A DNA stretch of 11,960 nt from Rhodoferax sp. (GTDB taxonomy: Bacteria > Pseudomonadota > Gammaproteobacteria > Burkholderiales > Burkholderiaceae_C). Positions 1 through 6,611 of this stretch are shown piece after piece (the stretch's first letter is position 1; every line of letters starts with the position of its first letter). Position numbers and translations under genes: made by a program. Under the pieces are notes generated by a model, which did not search any database, had not been told where the DNA came from, and saw only the letters and a list, made by a program, of their open reading frames with translations. The DNA lies in contig JAQTSL010000086.1 in the NCBI GenBank assembly GCA_028711355.1, positions 1 through 11,960 of the forward strand. Reading direction: 5' to 3'.

Positions 1-237
1 TCCAGCGAAGATCTGTTTTTTGCCTTCATGGGGCAGTTGTCACAAACCTTTGTGGTGCCCTCCGAAACCCGGGCGTCGCTGTTCTCACTGGAGTTGCAAG
101 CCAGCAGATACTTCGCCATGAACGGTCACATCGCACCGCTTGGCGGCCACGCCTGGTCGAAATATGAGCCCCAGTTCTGGGCCCCTCTTCTTGGCATCAA
201 CCTCCCATCTGTGGTGGATACTCCCCCAGGGCAATAA
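1..237 (+). CDS. C-terminal end of a DUF5672-like protein (partial)
   Basis: The reading frame is open from the first base of the window to the TAA at 235-237, so only the last 78 residues of a longer protein are present. The visible part has an SEDLFF segment near the edge, then a P-S-E-T-R-A-S-L-F-S-L-E stretch, and ends with PLGGHAWSKYEPQFW. The order ED, P..E.A..FS.E, P.G.HAW is the pattern I associate with the C-terminal half of DUF5672, a domain found in polysaccharide loci and suspected to be glycosyltransferase-related. That assignment comes from memory of the family, not a search. The protein lies 40 bases upstream of the isomerase on the same strand, so it is probably in the same operon. 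Its substrate and N-terminal part cannot be judged here. Confidence 0.65.
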   Translation, partial: SSEDLFFAFMGQLSQTFVVPSETRASLFSLELQASRYFAMNGHIAPLGGHAWSKYEPQFWAPLLGINLPSVVDTPPGQ

Positions 238-277
238 GCGGTATTCCTATCCATACCAACCGTTCGACTGGCAAAAA

Positions 278-1249
278 ATGATTTCTGCCCCTGGCAACAA
301 AATCCTCCAGACCGCCAGGCTGGCCATCCAGGCCGAAGCCCAGGCCCTGGAGCAGTTGGCGCTGAGCATTGGTCCGACCTTTATTGAGGTGACCCAGACC
401 ATCGCCCGAATGGTCGGTGGGCGGGTCATCTTGAGCGGCATCGGCAAATCAGGCCATATTGCCAGAAAAATCGCCGCCACCTTCTCATCCACCGGAACTC
501 CCGCCCTCTACATCCACCCCACCGAGGCCAGCCACGGTGACCTGGGCATGATCGGCCACCAGGATGTGGTACTGGTGCTTTCCAAGTCCGGCGAATCCCA
601 GGAGCTCAGCGACATCGTGAACTACTGTCGGCGTCACGGCATCACGCTGGTGGCGGTAACCGCAGTGGCACAAAGCAGCCTGGGCAAGATGGCCAGCCAT
701 GTGCTGTTGATACCCAATTGCCCGGAGGCCCAACCCTTGGGCATCGCCCCGACCACCTCCACGGTCATGAGTCTGGCGCTGGGCGACGCTCTGGCGCTGG
801 CAGTGCTGGAGATTCGCGATTTTCAGGTGGCCAACTTCCGGGAGTTCCATCCGGGTGGCAAGCTCGGCCGCAAACTGATGCGGGTCAGGGACATCATGCA
901 TGCTGGCGACGAGCTGCCGATCATGTGCCTGGGTGAAAGCCTTGGCAAGGCCGTGCTGGAGATGACCCGGACCCGCTTCGGCTGCGTTGGTGTGGTTGAT
1001 GACGGCCAGGCGCTGGTGGGTATCTTCACCGATGGCGACCTGCGGCGACATTTCTCGGCATCGGCCATCAACCAGCGTGTTGATGAACTCATGACCCGCC
1101 GACCCAAGGAAATCAGTCCTGACGCGCTGGTCTCGGACGTCGCCCATCTATTCAGCATCAAACGTATTCCGTCGGTTTTTGTCACTGAAAATGGCTGCCC
1201 TGTCGGCATCGTTCATGTGCACGACTTACTTGGAGGAAGTTTTTTATGA
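278..1249 (+). CDS. kpsF: KpsF/KdsD-family D-arabinose-5-phosphate isomerase (SIS plus two CBS domains)
   Basis: This protein should interconvert D-ribulose 5-phosphate and D-arabinose 5-phosphate in the cytoplasm, the first step towards Kdo. It has 323 residues, close to the roughly 328 of E. coli KdsD. An N-terminal SIS domain carries GIGKSGH (54-60), EASHGDLGMI (83-92), SKSGES (102-107), APTTST (157-162) and FHPGGKLGR (190-198). The His of HPGG matches the conserved active-site His of the family. Two CBS domains follow, roughly 205-257 and 270-321. The frame stays open upstream to an ATG at 140, but that would overlap the preceding gene and add residues unlike the family, so ATG 278 is preferred even though no clear ribosome binding site precedes it. 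The stop overlaps the next start as ATGA. The position at the head of a polysaccharide cluster favours a capsule-type KpsF paralogue over the housekeeping KdsD. Confidence 0.92.
   Translation: MISAPGNKILQTARLAIQAEAQALEQLALSIGPTFIEVTQTIARMVGGRVILSGIGKSGHIARKIAATFSSTGTPALYIHPTEASHGDLGMIGHQDVVLVLSKSGESQELSDIVNYCRRHGITLVAVTAVAQSSLGKMASHVLLIPNCPEAQPLGIAPTTSTVMSLALGDALALAVLEIRDFQVANFREFHPGGKLGRKLMRVRDIMHAGDELPIMCLGESLGKAVLEMTRTRFGCVGVVDDGQALVGIFTDGDLRRHFSASAINQRVDELMTRRPKEISPDALVSDVAHLFSIKRIPSVFVTENGCPVGIVHVHDLLGGSFL
1232..1237 (+). promoter_or_regulatory. Ribosome binding site for the nucleotidyltransferase-kinase gene
   Basis: A strong GGAGGA lies 8 bases before ATG 1246, inside the end of the isomerase gene. 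It fixes the start at the ATGA overlap and suggests translational coupling between the two genes. Confidence 0.75.
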
Positions 1250-2775
1250 GTGCGGCACAGATTCATGTCATCGTCCAAGCGGGTGGCCGGGGCAGCCGAC
1301 TGCGGCACCACACCTGGAACAAACCGAAGTGTCTGGTGTCGGTGCATGGAAAACCTTTGCTCTACCACCTGTTTGAGCGCTTTGGCGATGCCCGGTTTTC
1401 AATCATTGGCGACTATGCCTTTGACCAGTTAGAGCGCTACCTTCAGGTCAATCCGCCGCCAGTTCCATACACTCTGGTGCAGGCCTCGGGCTCGGGTACG
1501 GCCGCTGGCATCGCGCAGGCGCTGGCAGGCATTCCTGCCGACAGCCCGGTGGTGCTGGTCTGGAGCGATCTAATTGTGGGCGACATCCCGCCGTGGCCAC
1601 AAACCACCAAAGCGGTGGTGTGCACAACCTCCGCATTTACCTGTCGATGGTCGTTATCCCCAGTGGGGAAGCTGCATGAAAACCCATCCGCAACCGACGG
1701 TATTCCTGGTATGTTCTATTTCCCGCAGAGGCAACTGCTTGCGCCACCGCCCCCAGCCGGCGAGTTTGTGAAGTGGCTAGCTGCCAATCTGGCGCAGTTC
1801 GAGACCATGGATTGCCCAAATCTTCAGGAGCTGGGAGATTTCGCTGCGCTGGAAAAGGAGAATGACGCTGCCGGGTTCTCTAGATTCTTTAACCGGGTGG
1901 TCATTGGTGATGAGACCGTCAGCAAACAGGCCATTGACCCCAACTACCAAGCTCTCATCGACAAAGAACTTGCCTGGTACGCACAGGCCAGTCAACTTGG
2001 TTTTCGGCGTATTCCCAGAGTCATCTCGGCCAGCCCCTTTGTAATGGAGCGTGTCAAGGGTGAGCATCTTTATCGGATCACGGATTTGTCACCACGTGAA
2101 CAGCGGGCGGTTTTTGCCGACTACCTGGACGCGCTGATTTCCTTGCACGACAAGGTCCACAGCGACACCCAGGCCGAAGATGTGACCGATGTCTATGTGA
2201 AAAAAACTCTGAGCCGGGTGGCCAGCGTGTCGTCGATGATTCCGGGCTTTGACCGCGAGTCGATGACCGTGAATGGCAAGAAATGCCGCAATGTGTTTGC
2301 CCCAAAATTTCAGGGAAACATCGAGAGCCTGCTGCCCCGGCTACAGCCGGCATTCTTCTGCCCGATTCACGGCGATGCCACCTTTTCCAACACTCTGGTC
2401 GACGACAAGCTCAGAAGCTGGTTCATTGATCCACGCGGCTATTTTTCCAAGCCAGGCATCATGGGCGACCCTTGGTATGACTTTGCCAAGGTGTACTACT
2501 CGGCCGTCGGCGGCTACGACGCCTTCAACCGACGCAAGTTCAAGTTACACATCGACCATGAGACCGTTGAGGTGCTGTACGAAGAACCGCTGTACGCCCA
2601 CACGGCCATCGACATCTTCACCGACTATTTTGGATCCGAGCTGGCGCGCATCGAGGTGCTGCACGGGCTGATCTGGCTGGCCCTGTCGGGTTATGCCAAG
2701 GACGACATCGACTCGGTGATCGGCTCGTTTTACCTTGGCCTTTACTGGCTTGAGTCTGGCCGCAGCAAGTTATGA
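1246..2775 (+). CDS. Bifunctional nucleotidyltransferase-APH/choline-kinase-fold kinase
   Basis: The 509-residue protein joins two enzymes. The N-terminal domain (about 1-215) is a sugar-phosphate/phosphocholine-type nucleotidyltransferase: QAGGRGSRLR (11-20) is the nucleotide-binding loop, NKPK (25-28) follows it, GSGTAAG (82-88) is the usual base-contact region, and WSD (106-108) supplies a likely metal-binding Asp. The C-terminal domain (about 210-509) is an APH/choline-kinase fold: K227 in VSKQA fits the ATP-binding Lys, HGDATFSN (375-382) is the Brenner-type catalytic loop, and IDPRG (394-398) holds the metal-binding Asp, followed by GDPWYD (407-412). Such a protein could phosphorylate a small alcohol or sugar and then activate it with a nucleotide. 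The same order occurs in fused LicCA proteins that make CDP-choline, but no licB or licD is visible here and the substrate is unknown. It overlaps its neighbours on both sides by ATGA. Confidence 0.85.
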   Translation: MSAAQIHVIVQAGGRGSRLRHHTWNKPKCLVSVHGKPLLYHLFERFGDARFSIIGDYAFDQLERYLQVNPPPVPYTLVQASGSGTAAGIAQALAGIPADSPVVLVWSDLIVGDIPPWPQTTKAVVCTTSAFTCRWSLSPVGKLHENPSATDGIPGMFYFPQRQLLAPPPPAGEFVKWLAANLAQFETMDCPNLQELGDFAALEKENDAAGFSRFFNRVVIGDETVSKQAIDPNYQALIDKELAWYAQASQLGFRRIPRVISASPFVMERVKGEHLYRITDLSPREQRAVFADYLDALISLHDKVHSDTQAEDVTDVYVKKTLSRVASVSSMIPGFDRESMTVNGKKCRNVFAPKFQGNIESLLPRLQPAFFCPIHGDATFSNTLVDDKLRSWFIDPRGYFSKPGIMGDPWYDFAKVYYSAVGGYDAFNRRKFKLHIDHETVEVLYEEPLYAHTAIDIFTDYFGSELARIEVLHGLIWLALSGYAKDDIDSVIGSFYLGLYWLESGRSKL

Positions 2776-3170
2776 GTGACCCGCAGACGCCGTCGGACTT
2801 GGGTTTGTGCCTGAGCCCCCTACCACATCTTTGGCTGATCGACATTGACGGCACCCTGGTGACTCACAACGGCCACTTGAGCGGCCAGGAATGTCTGCTC
2901 GATGGTGTGCAAGATTTTTGGCAGGCCATTCCTCCGGGCGACACCATTGTCTTGCTCAGCGCCCGCCAATCGGTCTGGCGTGAACCCACCTTGGCCTGGC
3001 TCGCGGCCCAAGGCTTGCGTTTCAATCAGGCCTTGTTTGATTTGCCCACCGGCGAGCGGATCCTGATCAACGACAAAAAGGACAGCGGCCTGGCAACCGC
3101 CCTGGCGCTCAACCTGAAGCGTGATGCCGGGCCGGGCAGCATCACCGTGATGATTGATTCCAACCTGTGA
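2772..3170 (+). CDS. Small HAD-superfamily phosphatase
   Basis: This is a 132-residue cytoplasmic HAD hydrolase without a large cap domain. Motif I is DIDGT (24-28), with D24 as the expected nucleophile and D26 as the acid/base. Motif II is probably S63 in LLSARQ. The late acidic segment is LINDKKDSG (98-106), followed by ALNLKRD (112-118). Small HAD proteins with the LIND...A(L/I)NL.RD ending are frequent in capsule clusters and are presumed to dephosphorylate sugar or amino-alcohol phosphates. The start overlaps the stop of the nucleotidyltransferase-kinase by ATGA, so the two are probably translated together and act on the same pathway. A related HAD domain is fused to the nucleotidyltransferase at 7517-8569. 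The substrate is unknown. Confidence 0.82.
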   Translation: MSDPQTPSDLGLCLSPLPHLWLIDIDGTLVTHNGHLSGQECLLDGVQDFWQAIPPGDTIVLLSARQSVWREPTLAWLAAQGLRFNQALFDLPTGERILINDKKDSGLATALALNLKRDAGPGSITVMIDSNL

Positions 3171-3175
3171 ACCCT

Positions 3176-4078
3176 ATGAAAATCGCCATCCACTCCTACA
3201 GCAGCCCGGATCAATTGCAGCTCAACCCCGATGCGCTGTACCTGATTTTCGGCTTTGGTACAGGTGACACCTTCAACGCCATGATCCATCTGTGCAAGGC
3301 CGCACCCTTGCGCGAATATGAGTTGATCATCAAACAGCCGCAACTCAACCTGGTGATTTTTCTGCTGGGCATTTACCAACGCCGCCCGGTGCGGATCCAC
3401 GTTGTAGACCACTGGAAACACGATTTCTCACTGAAGATCGCCCAGAGCTTTCCGTCTATCCCCTTCATGCGCGGCATGGACGCCAATCTGCTCCAGACCG
3501 GCCTGGTTGACGTCTGGCTCAACCCGTTCAATTACAACAAAGTCATTCCCTTGACCGACGCCGACGTGATCGCCATCCAAGGATATTTGGGTGCGCAAAA
3601 GCCCGAACAAGCCCTGCCCCATAACAGCGTGATCCTGTTCACCACCGCTGGGGCTAACTTCTCCGACTATGTTCCACCTTGGGAGAAACTGGTTCAAGCC
3701 CTTAAGGACAGCGGGGTGCAACATGTCTTTGTCAACCAAAGCGGCATCGCTGACTACGGCAGTGAAATGATCACCGGCGCAGAACCGATTGCACTGTCGC
3801 ATGAAGAACTGATCCGCACGGTCTATAACCCGAGCGGGCGCATCGGCCTGCTTGCCGTGCGAAGTGGTGTCATTGACATCCTGCGCTTTTCGGCGGCGCG
3901 GGCGCTGGTGTTGTACCAGCCAGTACCCGAAGGAATTTTTACCACTTGCCGTTTTGGTCTTCTCAAGCACAACCTGGACCTGATCGAGGTGATGTGCCTG
4001 AACCAGTCCAAGGAACATCAGGACCAGCAGCTTGACTATTACGTGCGGCAGTTCCTGGCCAGCCCGCTGGAGCGCTAG
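3176..4078 (+). CDS. Putative GT-B glycosyltransferase (GT9/heptosyltransferase-like)
   Basis: This 300-residue protein has no signal peptide or obvious membrane segment. Its second half has the feel of a GT-B donor-binding domain: a strand followed by FTTAGANFSDYVPPW (the slot where heptosyltransferases have a phosphate-contacting loop), then VFVNQSG, PIALSHEEL, and GLLAVRSGVIDILRF followed by ALVLYQP, resembling the 'S-G-x-x-D-x-x' helix and V-L-Y strand at the nucleotide-sugar end of GT9-type enzymes. The match is by pattern only, and I do not recognise an exact family. A GTG at 3167 in the same frame overlaps the previous stop, but ATG 3176 gives a natural N-terminus (MKIAIHS) and is chosen; neither has a convincing ribosome binding site. 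If the call is right it would transfer a sugar to the growing polysaccharide on the cytoplasmic face of the membrane. Confidence 0.55.
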   Translation: MKIAIHSYSSPDQLQLNPDALYLIFGFGTGDTFNAMIHLCKAAPLREYELIIKQPQLNLVIFLLGIYQRRPVRIHVVDHWKHDFSLKIAQSFPSIPFMRGMDANLLQTGLVDVWLNPFNYNKVIPLTDADVIAIQGYLGAQKPEQALPHNSVILFTTAGANFSDYVPPWEKLVQALKDSGVQHVFVNQSGIADYGSEMITGAEPIALSHEELIRTVYNPSGRIGLLAVRSGVIDILRFSAARALVLYQPVPEGIFTTCRFGLLKHNLDLIEVMCLNQSKEHQDQQLDYYVRQFLASPLER

Positions 4079-4081
4079 GCC

Positions 4082-5170
4082 ATGAACAACGAGCTCAAGG
4101 TCGACGGGCTAGTCACGGGGAAGATCCGCGACCCGCAGGTCTTCCTGCAAGTCATGTCGATGATGATCCGCTTGCGTGAACGAGGTGTTTTTCGCCGTGT
4201 CATTCTTTCCGCCTGGCATGACGACCTGGCGGCGCAGGCCACTGCGGTGGCCGCCTTAACCCAGGCCGGCGTGCTGATTGTGGACAACGGCGCTGACCTG
4301 CCGGTGCGCTCATGCGGCAATTACTGGGAACAGGTGAAAACCCTACAGGGCGGATTGGAGCGGATTGAAGACGGTGTGCTGATGTTCAAGACCCGAACCG
4401 ACATGCTGTTCTATGGCGGCGACGACACGGTGGCCAACATCGTCGGCCAGAACCAGGGCTTTGCGTGTCACGCTTTTGGCATCAAACACAGAATCTGGAT
4501 TCCGTCCTTTGTGGCGCTACAACCGTTTTTTATGGCCGATCAGTGCTTTATGGGTCTCGCAGAAGATTTTCGCCGATTCATGCGTTTTGACGCCGACATT
4601 GAGGCGCAGGGAACTGAGGTTGCGCTGTATCCCGGAAGCCTGACCCATCCTGCGGCGGCCTCTGCTGAAATTCGCTTCTGGTTGCAACCGTTTCTGGAAC
4701 AGTTTGAAGTTCTGCGAAGTTACAGAAAAGTTTGGCCACTTTCGATGAATGGTCATCCGCAGTACCCGGTGCTTCAAGCGTTCCAACTCGGCGCGCCGGT
4801 TTTTCAAGAATACTTGGCAGTCTATTGGTCGATTCTGTATGAAGCTTTTCGTGTCTCTGAAGGCAAGTTTTGCATTGTCAACTCCATTGATGCACAGGGC
4901 AAAGTGATCGTCAGGGCCAATGCGCACAGCAATAACTCGGTGGAATTTATAGCTGACGCACTCGACCTCAAAACTCCTTATCCGGTCTCGTTTTCATCCG
5001 ACATCGGACTCAAACGCCTGATCGAAGTCGGCACCGATTCGTTTCGCCTGAGCATGTATGAACCTGCCTATCAGCGCGTCAGGGAGTTCAGCTACACACC
5101 CGAGCGAATTCGGTTATTTGATAACTATTTGAAGCAACTGACTGCTATTGCCTATCCAAACCATTCATAA
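4082..5170 (+). CDS. WavE-like polysaccharide biosynthesis protein, putative glycosyltransferase
   Basis: The 362-residue protein starts 3 bases after the preceding stop. Its first third resembles the WavE family of lipopolysaccharide core synthesis proteins: a RRVILSAWHDD strand-turn (38-48), a V-D-N-G region (67-70), then NYWEQVKTLQGGL (80-92) and VLMFKTRTDM (99-108), where the Arg-Thr-Asp would correspond to a GT-A-like metal or nucleotide contact. The rest, about 110-362, is rich in aromatic residues and I recognise no motif in it. There is no signal peptide or membrane segment. The known family role is limited to a requirement in LPS core synthesis; a glycosyltransferase activity is inference. 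The neighbours on both sides are polysaccharide genes, which supports the general assignment. Confidence 0.58.
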   Translation: MNNELKVDGLVTGKIRDPQVFLQVMSMMIRLRERGVFRRVILSAWHDDLAAQATAVAALTQAGVLIVDNGADLPVRSCGNYWEQVKTLQGGLERIEDGVLMFKTRTDMLFYGGDDTVANIVGQNQGFACHAFGIKHRIWIPSFVALQPFFMADQCFMGLAEDFRRFMRFDADIEAQGTEVALYPGSLTHPAAASAEIRFWLQPFLEQFEVLRSYRKVWPLSMNGHPQYPVLQAFQLGAPVFQEYLAVYWSILYEAFRVSEGKFCIVNSIDAQGKVIVRANAHSNNSVEFIADALDLKTPYPVSFSSDIGLKRLIEVGTDSFRLSMYEPAYQRVREFSYTPERIRLFDNYLKQLTAIAYPNHS

Positions 5171-5181
5171 GAGTATCTGAC

Positions 5182-5670
5182 ATGACAAAATCACTCGACC
5201 TAGGCTGTGGATCCAACCCAAAAAACACCTTCAACGCTGATGAAATGTATGGCGTTGATATCCGTAACGACCTTGAGAAAAACATTCGCAAAGCCGACCT
5301 GGCCATTGAACCCATTCCGTTTGAGAGTGACAGCTTCGACTATGTCACCGCCCATGATTTTCTGGAGCACGTTCCGCGGATTGCCTATGTGCCCCAGCGC
5401 CGCAATTGTTTCGTTGAAGTGATGAATGAGGTTTATCGGGTTCTGAAAGTGAATGGCCTGTTTCTTTCGTTCACACCGGCCTACCCGAAGTCGGAAGCGT
5501 TCCGCGACCCGACCCATGTCAACATCATTGCCGAAGACACGTTTTCACTTTATTTTGATACAAAGTATCGCTGGGCCAGCATGTATGGATTTACCGGTGC
5601 TTTTGAAATTGTGATGCAGGAATGGCGTGGTCCGCATCTGTTGACCGTGATGAAAAAAGTTATTTTGTAA
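5182..5670 (+). CDS. Small class I SAM-dependent methyltransferase
   Basis: At 162 residues this is a minimal Methyltransf_11-type domain. SAM-binding motif I is at the very N-terminus (LDLGCGSNP, 5-13), the acidic ribose contact follows in YGVDIRND (23-30), and PFESDSFDYVTAHDFLEHVPR (47-67) is the classic region before the active site. A later segment, FLSFTPAYPKSEAFRDPTHVN, includes the D-P-T-H-V-N seen in sugar or polysaccharide methyltransferases of O-antigen and capsule loci. It begins 11 bases after the previous stop, with only a weak AAGAG upstream. Because motif I lies so close to Met1 there is no N-terminal extension for substrate recognition; a similar short form is common in such clusters. 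The likely acceptor is a sugar hydroxyl or a sugar-linked group, but the sequence does not reveal which. Confidence 0.8.
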   Translation: MTKSLDLGCGSNPKNTFNADEMYGVDIRNDLEKNIRKADLAIEPIPFESDSFDYVTAHDFLEHVPRIAYVPQRRNCFVEVMNEVYRVLKVNGLFLSFTPAYPKSEAFRDPTHVNIIAEDTFSLYFDTKYRWASMYGFTGAFEIVMQEWRGPHLLTVMKKVIL

Positions 5671-5672
5671 TT

Positions 5673-5676
5673 GGGG
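5673..5676 (+). promoter_or_regulatory. Ribosome binding site deciding the start at ATG 5683
   Basis: GGGG lies 6 bases before ATG 5683. It argues against the in-frame TTG at 5671, which would place the binding site inside the gene. Confidence 0.55.
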
Positions 5677-5682
5677 ATCGCA

Positions 5683-6516
5683 ATGGATCTTTCTGTCATC
5701 TTGAACCTTATTGCTCAGTTCTGTGAAGCCAAGCGCTTTAAAGAGGCTCATGGTGCCATCAATGTTGGCTTGATGCACTACCCACGCCATCCTGAACTGA
5801 TCGCGTACTTCTCCAAAATACCAGGTCAGTACGATGAATCGTTTTTTGGTGATGCATTTGCGACTTCGTACCTGTCTGCCCAACTGATGTTTAAGCATTT
5901 GAATCAGCACCACCCGTTTGAATCGGTTGTGGATGTGGGCGCTGGAGTGGGTGCCTGGTCGCGTGCAGCACTGGAAATGAACAAGGTCGTGACCTCGATT
6001 GACGGTGAATGGGTGTCTGGTATTCCGGGAAAATTTCCAGGGCTCAACTACCTGTTCCAAGACTTGAACAAGAAGATATCTGTCAGTTCGCGCCATGACG
6101 TTGCGGTCTGTGTGGAAGTTGCCGAGCATCTTTTGCCAGAAAGAAGTCAGGGCTTCGTTGCCGACCTCTGTGCTCTGGCGCCGCTGGTTATATTTGGTGC
6201 CGCCCTTCCGCGCCAAGGTGGTGCAGGCCACATCAACTGCCGGCCGCACTCTTTCTGGATCCAGGTTTTTTCAGAACATGGTTACGCTGCGATTGACCTG
6301 TTCCGCCCGACATTCTTGTACGACGGCCGTGTCGGGCCGTGGTATTCACAAAACACCTATCTGTTTGTTGCCGAAGAAAAATTGGGGCAGTTTTCGGCTT
6401 TCGCCCAACCTTCCCTGGTCGATGTTTACCACCCCAAAATTGTGCTTGATTCTCCGATGTGCCTACAGGATCATCTGACTGGGAATGTTGACCCAGGTGA
6501 CAAACATCCCAATTGA
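5683..6516 (+). CDS. Class I SAM-dependent methyltransferase with TPR-like N-terminal helices
   Basis: The 277-residue protein opens with a helical stretch (about 1-45) whose pattern of small and aromatic residues (FCEAKRFKEAHGAINVGL then YPRHPEL) resembles a single TPR-like helix pair. The methyltransferase domain follows: motif I is VVDVGAGVGAW (86-96), the acidic contact is SIDGEW, and VCVEVAEHLLPE precedes the active site. A later AALPRQGGAGHINCRPHSFW segment matches the 'IPGQGG.GH.N...P..W' signature of small methyltransferases found near glycan genes. The upstream neighbour is another, shorter methyltransferase, 12 bases away. The start at ATG 5683 is chosen over TTG 5671 because a GGGG sits between them. 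The last 40 or so residues carry no recognised motif. Methyl transfer to a sugar or a sugar substituent is inferred from context. Confidence 0.78.
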   Translation: MDLSVILNLIAQFCEAKRFKEAHGAINVGLMHYPRHPELIAYFSKIPGQYDESFFGDAFATSYLSAQLMFKHLNQHHPFESVVDVGAGVGAWSRAALEMNKVVTSIDGEWVSGIPGKFPGLNYLFQDLNKKISVSSRHDVAVCVEVAEHLLPERSQGFVADLCALAPLVIFGAALPRQGGAGHINCRPHSFWIQVFSEHGYAAIDLFRPTFLYDGRVGPWYSQNTYLFVAEEKLGQFSAFAQPSLVDVYHPKIVLDSPMCLQDHLTGNVDPGDKHPN

Positions 6517-6530
6517 GCAAGAGTGACCAA

Positions 6531-6611
6531 ATGACACTTATAAAGCCCCAAGGACCGTGCACCGGCTGGTGGCCCGGCTTTATCAAACGCAGGCAACACC
6601 CATCACCATGA
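6531..6611 (+). other. 26-codon reading frame, possible displaced N-terminus of the downstream kinase
   Basis: An ATG at 6531, 14 bases after the methyltransferase stop, opens a short frame encoding MTLIKPQGPCTGWWPGFIK and a few more residues before TGA 6609-6611. It overlaps the kinase gene in another frame. The peptide looks protein-like (G-P-C-T-G-W-W-P-G-F), and the loss of one base at about 6585-6600 would join it to the kinase. It may instead be a chance ORF. Confidence 0.3.

Noticed and set aside
140..277. N-terminal extension of the isomerase from ATG 140
   Set aside because: It overlaps the DUF5672-like gene in another frame and makes the protein about 46 residues longer than the family.
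485..1147. 220-codon minus-strand open frame opposite the isomerase
   Set aside because: It is the shadow of a G+C-rich gene with clear SIS and CBS motifs on the + strand; its translation has no recognisable domain.
3167..3175. GTG start at 3167 for the GT-B-like gene
   Set aside because: It is possible by overlap with the previous stop, but ATG 3176 gives a more natural N-terminus; a minor ambiguity only.
5545..6249. 234-codon minus-strand open frame
   Set aside because: It spans the ends of two well-supported methyltransferase genes on the + strand and shows no family motifs.
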